Shown: positions 11,493 to 22,975 of the stretch, one piece after another
Layout: each line of letters starts with the position of its first letter
Position numbering within the stretch: position 1 is the first letter of the stretch
DNA from: Eonycteris spelaea
Taxonomy: Eukaryota; Chordata; Mammalia; Chiroptera; Pteropodidae
DNA length: 64,000 nucleotides
Reading direction: 5' to 3'
NCBI GenBank assembly: GCA_003508835.1
Contig: PUFA01000007.1
Location: 11,927,001 to 11,991,000 of the forward strand
The notes under the pieces: model-generated
What the model saw: the letters and a program-made list of their open reading frames with translations, nothing else
Databases searched by the model: none
What the model was told of the DNA's origin: nothing
Made by a program: the position numbers and the translations under genes

Positions 11493-13560
11493 GCTACATG
11501 TGAAGTGGTTAACATGGAATGACCCAGTATAAAACAAATGTTCCCTAAGGAAAATGATAATGACTGTGTTGGCTGGAGCTCTCACAACTGTACGTAGATG
11601 AAACCAACTCAGAAGAATAGTTAGAGAGGAGAAAATAAGCAATTCAATGGCAGCAGTAAATCTCACTTCAGATGTGGATATTTAAACAATGTGGTCAGGA
11701 ATCTTTCTCCATCTCTGGCTGGCAGTCTCAGGCAGACTCTCACCGTCTGGAAACCTAAATGGCCTCTGTCAGCTTCATACTTCATTCTCCAGCCTAGCAC
11801 TTATAACCGAGTTGGACTAACGGGGCTTCGGACACAAGCCCATTATTTGTTTACCCAATTTCTGTGGGCTTTGATCCCATGAACTGAGACTAGAGCAGAA
11901 GTGGTTTCTACAAGGAAAAGAAGGCTTCTAAAATAAAGGATGCTGCAAAGATAAAAACATTGTCCACAACAATAAATGTGATAGATTTTTAGGGAAACTT
12001 TAATGGAATTCTTGTCCTAATCTGAATTGCAAAATAGAAAATAGAAACATTGTTATATCTGAAAATCCATGAGAAAATATAGTGAATCTGATGCTAGGCC
12101 TTAATCTAAAATTCTAATATACAGTCAAATAACAATTTTAACGTGTCTCTCTTTTCAACAATTCCCTTTTTTTCTCTTTAAGATGCCTCTGTTCACCGAC
12201 AGCCTCATCAAAGTAATAGCAAATGAAGAGAAAAGCATAAAATGTTTATTGAAGTGGATGAAGTCGCGGCATATACAGAAAAATTCTTCATTAATAGCTG
12301 AAAAAATCTTTTTCTGTATTTAATATTTAGGTGACATATTTCTATTTCAAGAGAAGTAAACATTACAGCCATGAATAGCAAACAGAAACACAAACTCCAT
12401 TTATTTGTAAAATAAACTCATTTTCTTTTCATATCAATGCAAAAAATGACCCAATGCCATATGTTCCATTTGCCACGATTCTAAGACAGCAAAGCTATAC
12501 AATTTCTAGATCATTAACTTGTCTTCCTATTTTTCCATGTCTTACAGTTCTGCTAGGTAAGCGTTCATTCGTTCACTTTGATAATGCTACCTTTTATAGG
12601 ATTGGTATTTCATTTGCTCAATTACTCCATGCTAAACTATAGCAGCCTCAGGATGGGGGTATGGCGAAGAAAAGGACCCACCCCACAGTTTCTCTAAAAG
12701 AACAAGAACTCAAGACTACACTTCCAATGGTTTCAAACAAAAGGGGGTTTTGCCTTTTGCTAGTCTCGAGTTTGAAAAGGCAACAATACCCCTTCATTTT
12801 ATATCATTGGAGCCAGGCTGAATGCCACAGCACTCAGGATAGCACAATGGTACAACACGGCAGCATGTCAGCTCTGTAAGTAGTGGGTGGCAAGATGGGG
12901 AAGAGGAAAGGGTCCTTGTAGTAATATGGGGATCGTGGAAGGGTACCTGGGAGAGGAGCAATCATGGAGCTTTAGGCTATTTGCGTAAAATCAGAGAAGT
13001 AGAATTCTGCAAATTAATTCCAAAATTAGACCTGAAAAATATAATCCAGGATCACCGCACAGGACACAAGCGAGAGATACATTGAGATTAAAGCAGCTTT
13101 GTATCACCCCTGTGTTTTCTATTTTTATTACACTGCTTAGCTATCCATAGAGAGATTTCTTTTGGCCAGCTTACTTCATTCAAAATGGTTGCATGGGATT
13201 GAGGCCATTATGAAAATAATATACTTAATTTCTAAGACAAGCGGTAGAGTTCACATTAGATAGCCGAGTCTAAGTGACTTAGACTATAAAGTCATCAGTA
13301 GATGCTTAGCTAAGAAATCAAACAGGAACTAGTATACAAACTGAATATACAAGCATATTAACAGATGTAGGAGCAAAGCAGTAACAAGAGACATAAGAGA
13401 ATGCAGCAACTCATGATAGGTGCATGCTTACACAATTAATTACCTTTGGTGGGGGGAGATAAACTCAGGAGTTTACGAAATGAACAGACATAATAATAAC
13501 TTCAAAAAGACCACCATGAATTTATCAAGCGTGAATAAATCATTTAATAAATCCAGCACA
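11493..13560. other. Unassigned AT-rich stretch
   Basis: No element, exon or RNA gene recognised. Short frames only. Confidence 0.45.
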
Positions 13561-13564
13561 GAAG

Positions 13565-13738
13565 GCATCATTGAACCCTTCTGTAGGTAGTCACCAATAA
13601 TACTTCCATTTTAGAGAAAAAAATGTAGATCTCAGAGAATTTTGTGTAATTTCTCTAAAGCCACACAGCTAGCAAAAGCAGAGCCAGGATTTTAACTCAG
13701 CCAGTCTGATTTCCAATTCTTCACCCTTAACCAATAGT
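13565..13738 (-). mobile_element. MIR SINE, antisense
   Basis: Reverse-complement MIR order: 'cttccattttagaga', 'aaagccacacagctagcaaa', 'gagccaggattttaactcag', 'cacccttaaccaatagtgg'. The tRNA-derived end is at the high coordinate. Confidence 0.75.
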
Positions 13739-13747
13739 GGTTTTTTT

Positions 13748-13912
13748 TCTTAAGCATTTTGCATGAACTTGCTCATTCAAGTTGATTCTCATAAGAACCC
13801 CAATAATGTAAAATTTATTATCTCCATTTTTCTAATAGAGAAATCAAGAAGATAAATCATCTGTCTTGGGTCATACTGCTGGTCAGTGGCAGAACTAAGA
13901 CTGGAAGTAGTT
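13748..13912 (-). mobile_element. MIR SINE, antisense
   Basis: A second MIR in the same orientation immediately follows the first: 'tctcataagaaccccaataa', 'tatctccatttttctaatag', 'gggtcatactgctggtcagt', 'ggcagaactaagactgg'. Confidence 0.7.
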
Positions 13913-14434
13913 ATCTTAAAATAATCATGGGCTCCAATGGGATTGTGGTCTAGATGATAATTACTGTATTAGGCTGATTGATTAAGACTATGAAAAGTTA
14001 TTAGTGTCCTTGGCTTAATTTGAATTATACCAATAAAAGGAGAAATAATTATAGTACTCATATTTTATAAAAAATCATTTTCCCTTACAATTAATGTCTT
14101 TTAATTCTGTAAACAATTAATCCAAAAATAAATTATTGCCCACAGCCATCATAAAGACCATTGTCTTATAATATTTTCTATTTTTTTCCTAGTAAGTAAA
14201 TCTATTGACATAACTACCACCAATTAAATGCAAAGAAATTTAAAGCTCAGGATTATTTTCATATAGTTACTCATTCAAACTTTATTAAAAATTGGTAAAG
14301 AAGTAATTAACACATATTTATCACTTATTGTACATTATAGAATGTTCTAGATATTTTGTTTACTTTTTATTTTGCTACAATAAAATTTGATCAGACAAAT
14401 TCTATGTCTGTCTGACTGTAGAGCCCAATATCAT

Positions 14435-14938
14435 AGACGATATGTCACAGACTACTCCTTGCCCACCAAAACCTAGTTTCCTCTTCTCCTGGACACAAGT
14501 CTGCCTAGACAAAAGCTACACTTCTAAGCTTCCTTTGCAGTTAGGTATGACTAAGTTCTCATCAAAGACATATAGAGTGGAAGTGACATGTGCAACTTCT
14601 AAGTCAAAGGAACTCCCTGGCCCCAGACTTCCTCTCTTTTTCTTTTACATGACCTGGAACTCGGAATGACAGGGGCCAACCTTCAATCATACAATGACTA
14701 CATCCTGAGGGATGAGAGATTTAAAAAATTGGAGGAGCCCAAGTTCTGTAATGACTTGCACACAGCAGAGCCGTCCCATGGGCTGGGACCATGTTGGAAT
14801 TGTTTACGAGAAAGAAATTAATTTCCACATTATTTAAACCACTATACTTTTAGAGCAATTAATTAATTAATTTCTATGTTATTTAAACCACTGTACTTTT
14901 TGTTACAGCAGCTTTGCTGAACTCTAACTAATAAAGCC
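14435..14938 (+). mobile_element. MLT1-like LTR, sense
   Basis: Reads as a plus-strand MaLR-type LTR: 'gtggaagtgacatgtgcaac' in the body, and a 3' end with a 'tatttaaaccactgtac' block, 'ttgttacagcagc' and 'actctaactaata'. The 3' part carries a 35-bp near-repeat at 14817-14851 and 14866-14900, with four differences, all transitions. Confidence 0.5.
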
Positions 14939-15688
14939 AACAAGTACCTTCAAATGAGTGAGGAAAAGATGCTGCAGACTTAGATAAGAAAGCAGGCGTG
15001 AGGGTGTGAGGGAATCAGTGAGGCTAATATTCTAATTACTGTATCCTTTCTACAAAATCAACATTGTAATACATTCTTCATTCCTAAAGATGATAAAGTA
15101 TTCTTTACAAAAGACACCTGCAAAATATCATCTAATGAAAAAAACAAAGCAAGAACAAAACACAACTAACTACCTGGGGTGTCACTGATAGCAAGTACTG
15201 GGGAAAGATTTTCATTTATTGTTTTGCTTTGTTTATGACACTTAAACCAACTAGACATCTTTTGAAATGGAATATTTAAATTGGCCCTTCGTGGAATCCA
15301 TTAGAATATACCAAAACAAAATCCCCTTTAAAACAGGTATGTTAACGTGACCCCAAATCACAATATTGTGACATACCAAGTAGTATGTCTGGACATCACT
15401 TCAGTTATCTTCATTTCATCCCTACCCTGTATATTGTCTTTCTTGGATGTGTTGTTCTGGGTCATGAAATGCAATCTCCTTTGTCACCTATTTGAAAGAT
15501 ATCAGGAAAGATTATAGGAATGAATCTTCAATTATACACTCATCCCTGAGTCTGTGTTGACCCAAAGAACCCATGAAATCTTTCAACAGAATCTAAAAGA
15601 CCTTAAGTTTTAATTTTTTAATGTAAAAAGAATGCATTCTTATGCAAAGTAATTTCATATATCTCGACACTCACTAAAATGATCATAA
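14939..15688. other. Unassigned AT-rich stretch
   Basis: No repeat family or exon recognised. Confidence 0.45.
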
Positions 15689-15689
15689 C

Positions 15690-16422
15690 TGTTGACACTC
15701 TAACTCCACATCTGGGTGCTTATTTTAATAAAATGATCTTTGCAAAGATGTTCACTGAAGCATATTTAAAGAAAGGAAAAACTGTAAGCAGACATATATA
15801 GAACAGCAGAGAAAAAAAAAGTTAAATAAATGATGGTCCATCAAATCCAAAAGTCCAAAGAAAAAGCACTGCAAAATAAATTGAATCTTTCCTGATAGCT
15901 TTTAAAGAAATAACAAAGGAGAGTTGCTTTGCACAACCCAAAACAACATATCCGAGAAAGGTAGCACATAGTGTAAGAAAAAAATGAACAGGTTCTACAA
16001 GTTAAATGATATTACAGAGAAGCAAACAGATAAATCCAGACTGGGGACTCCTATAGCAGTTGACCAGTTTTTCAACAAGTTAATGGCATTTTTTAAAAAG
16101 ATGAGTCTGCTGTAGATTAAAATAAGGTTAAGACATGTAACAACCATTACAATGTATATAGATTATTTGCATCCTGATGTGTATGAATCAAGATTTTAAA
16201 AAGACATTTTTGAGACAATCAGGGAATTTGAGTATGATTGGATTATATGTAACATCAAAGAATTGCTGCTAATTTTGATAGATGTCGTAATGGAACTACA
16301 GTTACATAAGAAGATATCCATATATTCTAGAAATACATGAACTATGGTAGGGGTGAAATGACATTAAGGACTAGGATTTGTTTTAAAATACTTCAGTCGA
16401 AATAACAGCCATGACAACAATA
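15690..16422 (+). mobile_element. L1M (old LINE-1) 3' end
   Basis: Begins with the decayed end of L1 ORF2 ('ccacatctgggtgcttattt', 'gcaaagatgttcactgaagc', 'gttaaataaatgatggtcca'). It continues into an old L1 3' untranslated region ('tttttgagacaatcagggaa', 'gaattgctgctaattttgat', 'gggtgaaatgacattaagga'). It ends at the CA repeat starting at 16423. No coding capacity remains. Confidence 0.6.
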
Positions 16423-16442
16423 AAACACACACACACACACAA
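16423..16442. repeat. (AC)n microsatellite
   Basis: About nine AC units directly at the end of the L1M 3' region, probably grown from its tail. Confidence 0.9.
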
Positions 16443-16489
16443 GTACAAGTTCTGCAGTCACCTGAGTAGTTCCCTTTTTGATCCAACCT

Positions 16490-16655
16490 AAGTAGCTATA
16501 TAACCTACGGCTAAGTAACTTAACTTGCCTCAGGCTCCTCTTTTGTTTGCTAGTGATGACAATCACATCTATCGTCTTGAGTTATTGTGAGAATCAAATG
16601 AGTTGAGCTCTGTAAAGTACTCGGCACAACTCATTAGCTATAATTATTATTAACC
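16490..16655 (+). mobile_element. MIR SINE
   Basis: Plus-strand MIR order: 'taagtaacttaacttgcctc', 'ttattgtgagaatcaaatga', 'ctgtaaagtactcggcacaa', 'attattattaa'. Confidence 0.75.
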
Positions 16656-17068
16656 ACAAGCTCTTCACTCATCCAGAACCCTAAACTCCACTCACCAAAA
16701 CACTTAATCCCTCAAAATCTCTCTTCCATTTTTCTCTCCAGTTGTTTGTTTCTTCTCATTTCCTCCCTCACTAGCCCCTGTTTCCTTCTTCAGGATCTAG
16801 AACTTGTTGTTTTACTTGTTAACAATGAACCAACATTTCATTACATCTGTAAAGTAATTTTCTTTTTAAAAACTTAGGAAAATGATGAAACAACATGGAA
16901 ACAAGGAGAATATAAAATCAACTGGTATGATTATCCTCAGATATGAGCATGTAGCGGATCAAAGAAAAAGCGAAATATATAAATGGAGGTATTCTGAATG
17001 TTTTGCTTATACCTAGTGATTTTCTGTTGTTAGGTTCAAAAAAGAAAGAACGAGAAAGAAGAAGAAAA

Positions 17069-17172
17069 GGAAGGAAGGAAGGAAGGAAGGAAGGAAGGAA
17101 GGAAGGAAGGAAGGAAGGAAGGAAGGAAGGAAGGAAGGGAGATGGGAGGGAGGGAGGGAGGAAGGAAGGAAA
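17069..17172. repeat. (GGAA)n microsatellite with GGGA tail
   Basis: Seventeen uninterrupted GGAA units run from 17069 to 17136. A GGGA-rich tail and a few more GGAA units follow to about 17172. The adjoining 17036-17068 is also purine-only apart from one C. Long frames over it (poly-EGRK and poly-SFLP) are artefacts. Confidence 0.97.
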
Positions 17173-17339
17173 ACTCCACAAACTTAGGGGTCCCTGAGAA
17201 CAACTGAATAATATGTTGGGGGGGGGAGGGATTGATGGAAAAGAGCATATCTGGCTATTACCAGCAAACCTAGAGGATAAAAAGGAAGTGGAAGACACAA
17301 AATCATGAGTAATAGTAATACTTCTTATCTCATTGACTC

Positions 17340-17512
17340 AGTGGTTCCATGGGCGTGTGATGTATCCAGTTACACAAGGTCCCTTACTTGGAAAGGCCTC
17401 ACACTTGGCTTAATACTCTGCTATCACTACTTTGAAATTCTTAACAGTATCTTAACAAGAAGCCCCACATTTTAATTTTTCACTGGGCCCGACAAATTAT
17501 GCAACCAGTCCT
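17340..17512. mobile_element. Old interspersed repeat, family unnamed
   Basis: Contains 'ttgaaattcttaacagtatc', 'acaagaagccccacatttta' and 'gggcccgacaaattatg', a phrase order I recognise as dispersed in mammalian genomes but cannot name. Directly abuts a MIR. Confidence 0.35.
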
Positions 17513-17514
17513 GA

Positions 17515-17650
17515 TTCTACCTTATGAGATTGACACTATTATTCCTATTTTAAGATGAGAACGCTGAGGCTTTAAGGGACTTGCCTAGGGTCACACAGCC
17601 AGCAAGTGTCAGGACTTGAAAACAGGCTTTCTCCACAGCACACTACAGAA
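17515..17650 (-). mobile_element. MIR SINE, antisense
   Basis: Contains 'gacactattattcctatttt', 'gatgagaacgctgaggcttt', 'gggtcacacagccagcaagt'. Confidence 0.75.
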
Positions 17651-18722
17651 GAAACTGAAAGAGGAAGATAGAAAAGGGAAAGGGGAAAACAGAAAGCCAA
17701 GTAAACCGGGAACCAAGATATTATCGTCTACCTGGGGGCCGGTTCCTGGGTGACAACGCAATCAGGTTTAGTCTGAGAGTTAAGGCCAGCCCAAGAAGGA
17801 GACTATCCTATAGGCCATGACAGATTCTATATCACAAGACTGTCTGTGTAGAACATGGAAAAGGTACAGGCACCCATCGGCCCTTCTGGAAACACGATCT
17901 GCAGGAAAGAAGGGCCACGTCTTTGGATGCTCCCGTGTTTCTTGGAGAACTAAAGCAGTAAAGAATGAGGATGATTCTGTTACTCTGTCAAAATGAAACT
18001 TTAAAAACTGTTTCAACATAATGCTTCCTGAACTTAAGCAACACCAAAAACTGTTGGTCCATCGATGTTCTAACAATCACTCTGGGAAGTCACCCAGGGA
18101 AGGCCCAACAGGAGGAGCTGCTGGACTTGGTGTTTATTACTCAATTCTCCTTCAGACACATCCTTGGGCTTCCTTGGGCTTGACTCTGGAACCATACAGG
18201 GCCAGGAGAATCATCTTCACATTAGCAAAATAAGAGTCACACAAAGTTTTAAGGGTTCTATTCCAAGAGATTTTCTGGCTATGATTGTTTTTTTAAATGG
18301 ATTAGATTACAGCATATTTCTTAAAAAAAAAAAAAAACTTAGAAATCAGGGACCCAGTTCCCAGGTTAGCAATTAGAAAACAATCCCCTCAAGCTTCCAT
18401 CTGTGGTTTCTCTTGGGCAGGTTAAATAGATTGTATTCTGTTGTGTTCCTTGCATTTAGGCCAGAGGGTGAGGCCACAGCCCTGTGGGAGGGTCCTGAGG
18501 ACTCCTATTGGCAATTAGTGGGAATGAGACAGATTTTCAGATAAGAAGCCAATCTAGGGGATAAATTTTAGGCAGGGAAGAAACTCCTGTCCCTCCCTAT
18601 ATGATCCTCTTCTTCTATCTGGATCTGCCTCCTGCCCACTGTTGGGGAAAGACACCCTCCACCACAGGAGGTAGTCCGAGCTGAAGGCACAGTGGTATCC
18701 AGAAAGCCAGATGCACTTAATT
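17651..18722. other. Unassigned stretch
   Basis: No element recognised apart from a short poly-A run at about 18323-18337 and a direct duplication of 'ccttgggctt' near 18163-18182. Confidence 0.45.
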
Positions 18723-18724
18723 CA

Positions 18725-18915
18725 GAGATTTCCAAATATGGCTACAGATCATAATCCTTGGAGCAGCATTTTAATGTACAGATTCCATAACCTACTCTAA
18801 GGCCACTGAATTAGAATTTTGATTTTTTTAAATCTCTTTTCTATTTCTTTGGTGATTTTTATGCAACCAGCCCACACTGATCCACAGACCAGCTTTTAAG
18901 AACCATCAGTTTTCT
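18725..18915 (+). mobile_element. MER5-like hAT-Charlie element
   Basis: Follows MER5 order: 'taatccttggagcagcattt', 'aatgtacagattcc', 'ctactctaaggccactgaat', and an end reading 'ccagcttttaagaaccat'. Length of about 190 bp agrees with that non-autonomous family. Confidence 0.5.
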
Positions 18916-20654
18916 GTTTTTCCCCTGTTGCCAAATCTATTCTCTTCTGTTACCCCTTCTGATGTTGGAGAATTGACCATAGAGTTATGCCTCTCTCTCC
19001 TACAATGGAGCAGTAAAGGTGGACAGTGCCCCCTCAGGACAAAAGGAGTGCTGGTGAGTGATTAGTGAAGCAAACCCAAAAAGAAAGTGAATTTTGGAGA
19101 CCAAGCAAGACTCAGGGAGGCTGAATACCACTTTAAACAGAGTGGTTCTGCATTTGTCTTCCTTGTATATTTGTCTGAAGGAAAGGTTCTACTGCGGAAG
19201 GAAAAAAGTTTGAAAAAAAGCTTGCCTTTTATGGAACCATAACATAACCAAAACACATTTCTTCTTCAGCTATATTTTAGGCAAATAGTTTTATGGGATC
19301 CCCTGAAAATCTAAATATCATTCATAACTTGGATCCTATGGGAAAATATCTCATGAATCTGAGTTCAAGATGGCAAAAACACATCTCCCTCCCCACCAAC
19401 AACTTCCCATTGGTTGAGCAGCAAAATGGGATTTGTTATTGCATCCCGGGATACCCTAAACCCATCACCAAGCCTACAGTGACCCCTAGCTTGGAAAAAA
19501 AAGAAACTCTCCCTCAGCCTGAAAGGCATGTCCAGGCCCTCCCTTCTCCCTACAGTGGCTACAAAGGCCAGATACTATCCAACGGAAAGGGACAGCAAAG
19601 GCACACAGGCACATTGATTCTCCAAAGCTCAGGAAATTACTCCCATCAGAGCCCTGGCTATATCAATAAGTATAGAATAAATATTTTATATGTAAAGAGG
19701 AAGCTACCGATCCATTGCCATTAGAGTATGTTAGAGCATATACTTTGGCTTGATTTCAGGTGAAATAGATCTATTATGAATTAACATTTTATTCGTTGAT
19801 TCAACTCATTGTTAGTACCACATACTTTGACTTGCTTTGAGGAGTTAGCTGTGAATCTTTCCCACATGCTCTGAGAGAAAGAGAAGAATTTGTGGAGTTA
19901 GCCCTGGACATAAATTAAGACCGAGGAAAGAGACCTACATAATGACCTTGTTCTCAGCCTCATAACTACACTATCCCAATCAGACACAGCCAAAAAATCA
20001 CCATGGTAAGAATTATGGCATTGCTAACTACTTCATTTGCCAGACTTGTATTTCTCCTCTCCTTAACCTCTGCCTAACAAAACCACATTGTAGCAACTGC
20101 TGAGTCAGCACACAGAGCTCAAAGTCCTGTTCCTGGTGCTAACAAGGAGTTGAATCAATAAAAAAAAAAAAATCTACTTCATAATAGATCTATCTTACCT
20201 GAAATCAAACCAATCCTTAGCACAAATAAGACACATTACACTGCATGCCTTGGAGAGAATAAGTTCATTTAACTCCGTCTTTACAATAGCTGCTATAAGT
20301 AATGACCAATAATGAATTCTGAATTCTTACTTAGGAGACTTGAAAGGCTCTCAGTTGCAAAGGACTGAAGTGGACTTCATAAACTGTTTATTGGTATAAG
20401 GAAGTAAGATTCATACATTTCCTCACATATACAAGAACAAAGTTTGAAACCAAAGAGTTTTGGAAAGCCCTCCTAATTATAAGGGACAATGCCTTGAGCA
20501 TTTCAGTTAATTAAGAGCTTGCCTCATGATTGCATTTGTAACACTAAAAGCTTTTATTCACTTATTCAACAAATAATAATGGCAGCCAAGTACCCGGCAC
20601 TGTTCCTGGCCTCATTTCTAATTACTCCACCCCTAAATTCCACCTTCCAACTAG
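18916..20654. other. Unassigned stretch with one medium open frame
   Basis: A 143-codon plus frame (19293-19724) has no signal peptide, domain motif or splice structure that I recognise and is probably fortuitous. A poly-A run lies near 20160. No repeat family recognised. Confidence 0.4.
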
Positions 20655-20757
20655 ACTGAGTTACTCACCAGTGCCCAGAACATGCTGTGCTCTCTCCAGA
20701 CTGCTACATATGGACATTCCTCTGCCTGCAATGTCCATCTCATCCCCTACAGAGATT

Positions 20758-20793
<36 letters not shown>

Positions 20794-21085
20794 GCACGCA
20801 CGCATGAACACATGCACACACACACACACATCATTCTTTTTTTCCAGCTTCTAGCACAAATATCTCATTCTCATTCACTCAGCTCAAAGACCATTTCTTC
20901 CAGGAAGTCCTCGCCAACCCCCTTTAATAATACGTGCTGCCCTAGTTTGTCTCACTGCCTAATGGGGCCTGTTTATATGTGTCTTTCCTCCAGTGAGCTC
21001 TGGAGAGCAGGGACTGTAGCATTGAGAAGCAGTTCTTTTTTGTGGTTAAACAAGCCTTGGATAGTTCTCCCTGTATTCTAATTCC
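20655..21085 (+). mobile_element. LINE L2 3' region
   Basis: Plus-strand L2 order: 'ctctgcctgcaatgtccatc', then after a CA repeat 'ctcattcactcagctcaaag', 'accatttcttccaggaagtc', 'tcgccaac', and 'gagctctggagagcagggac'. The copy is split by the CA-rich repeat at 20758-20830. Confidence 0.7.
20758..20830. repeat. Compound (CA)n / (CACG)n microsatellite
   Basis: Perfect CA units, then four CACG-type units, then an imperfect CA block, all inside the L2 copy. Confidence 0.95.
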
Positions 21086-21094
21086 AGGTCCATC

Positions 21095-21288
21095 TCTTAA
21101 TCACTGCATAATTTGCTGCAATAAGTTAATCTCTCTGGGCCTGAGTTTGCTCATCTTTCAATGGGAATAATATCAGTGCCTATCTCCTTGTGTTATTAAA
21201 ATGATTGATCAATACATGTAAAGTGCTTACATTTTATATAGCCCATTGTTCATAGTAAGAGCTTGATAAATGTCTTTCTAAGAATCTC
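21095..21288 (+). mobile_element. MIR SINE
   Basis: Plus order: 'taatctctctgggcctgag', 'tttgctcatctttcaatggg', 'tgtgttattaaaatgattga', 'gtaaagtgcttac', 'taagagcttgataaatg'. Confidence 0.75.
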
Positions 21289-21439
21289 TCTTGTAGAAAG
21301 GCAGGGAAAATATACCTGTGTATACCCCTACTATATTGTGAAAGAGCATTCTAATGAAATAACTTATCTTTTCAGAAATGTTCAAGAACAAAATTAAAGT
21401 GACAAAGACCTATAGAAACAGGCAGAACCAAGTTAAAAG

Positions 21440-22335
21440 AAAAGCCAGTTTTGGGAGAAGATACTTACAATGCAATTAACTAAGGATCTGTTTCCAGAAA
21501 TATTTAACACCACCACCACCACCAACAACAACAACAAAAACAGAAACAAAAAACAGACTATGAATCAACAAAAAAGGTAATGGCTACCCAGTGGAAAAAA
21601 AGAGGCAAAGGGTGTTAATTATGAATGAGCATTCACAAGAGGAAATTTGAATGACCTATATAACTAAGCAATGATGCCAAGGAAATAGGAACCAAAAATT
21701 AGAAACCATTTGATAAGCACTAGACAACGCTAAGTGTAGCTGAAGATGTGGGAAAACAGAAATTCTCGTATGGGTGGGGATGGACAGGCACAACCACTTT
21801 CTTTTCTTTAGAAAAGAAAGCTCAAGATGTGCAATTCTACCCCCGGGTGTCTGTCCGACAGAAGCTTGTGCATATGTGAACAAAGACACGTGTTCCAAGG
21901 TGTCCACCAGAACATTATTTGTAATAGTAAAAGAAGTAAACACGGCTTCACTTCCCATCAGTTAGATGTATATATGTCAAAGGAATAAATCCCAAAACAT
22001 ATAGTATAGAAGGACAAAAGCAAGTTGCCAAAGCATAATGATAGTAAGGGCAAACTGTAAAACTCAAAACAATACCAAATATTATTTATGGATACACACA
22101 GATGTAGTCAATGTATAAAGCCATGCATGGGAACATGTCATGGCTGTGGCATGCCATCGTTAAGCTAAAGAAAGCACAGCAGAGGGAACGCAGTTAGCAG
22201 TAATATGATGGCGAGGTGGAGGGCCAGGGGAGGGAGGGAGGAGCAATTGGGGGATCGTTTTATGAACTGTATACATGTCTAACCAATGTACTGTATACTT
22301 GAAACTAATTTAAATAAATAATTTTTAAAAAAAAG
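21440..22335 (+). mobile_element. Old L1 3' fragment
   Basis: Starts in decayed L1 ORF2 sequence ('gggagaagatacttacaatg', 'tgaatcaacaaaaaaggtaa'). It passes phrases typical of the L1 3' coding end ('acattatttgtaatagtaaa', 'cttcccatcagttagatg') and ends in a 3' tail ('aatgtactgtatacttgaaa', then A-rich). An ACC/AAC triplet repeat at about 21509-21539 interrupts it. The frame at 21774-21965 is a relic and non-functional. Confidence 0.65.
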
Positions 22336-22600
22336 ACATGAAAGGGGGTGGGGCTTTGACTCCTATTGTTCTGTTTTCTTTCTTTAAAAAACAGGCACAA
22401 AAATTTGAAGCAAATATGACACAATATGGAATCTGGGTTGTGAGTAATGGGTTACTAGAACATTATTTTCTTTTCTAATTGTTTCAAATAGTCAATCGAA
22501 ATTTTATTTTCTAATGAACTTAAAAGTAAGAATAGACATTAGAGAATTAATGTTTCCATTTATATGTCAAGAAACTGGATATTCAGGCCTTTTATAGATG

Positions 22601-22760
22601 CAGTTAAATCTCGGAGATATTATGGGTTCAGTTCCAGACCAGTACAATAAAGCAAGTTGTAATCTTTTTGCTGGTGAAGGATCTTCCCCTCAATTTGTAA
22701 AAAACACAACACCTTTGAAGCACAATAAAGTGATGTGCAATAAAACGAGGTATGCCTATA
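22601..22760 (+). mobile_element. Tigger1-derived internally deleted element
   Basis: The 5' end keeps the Tigger1 terminal region ('tcggagatattatgggttca', 'gttccagacca'). It jumps straight to internal sequence ('gtaatctttttgctggtgaa') and then to the 3' terminal region ('tttgtaaaaaacacaacacc', 'gcaataaaacgaggtatgcc'). At 160 bp it lacks almost the whole transposase region of the parent element, so it is a non-autonomous derivative. Confidence 0.75.
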
Positions 22761-22800
22761 ATTAATACCTTCACCAATTCCACTAAGTAGATTCCACTAA

Positions 22801-22865
22801 GTGGGTGAGTGGATGGGTGGATGGATGGATGGATGGATGGATAGATGGATGGATGGATGGATGGA
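22801..22865. repeat. (GGAT)n microsatellite
   Basis: About 15 mostly perfect GGAT units with GGGT and AGAT variants. Confidence 0.95.
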
Positions 22866-22975
22866 CGAACAGGTGGCTGGAGAGACTGGCATTCAAATAT
22901 ATAGACAAACAGAGACAGGAGAAATAAAATAGCTTACAGAAGTGAAAAGTTTTAATAAAGTCATAAAAAAATGAA

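Noticed and set aside
19020..19040. Further CTCF-like word 'gtgccccctcagg'
   Set aside because: Only the GGGGGCAC core fits; the flanking core positions do not.
19293..19724. 143-codon plus frame
   Set aside because: No domain, no splice context and no repeat identity; length is within chance for this much sequence.
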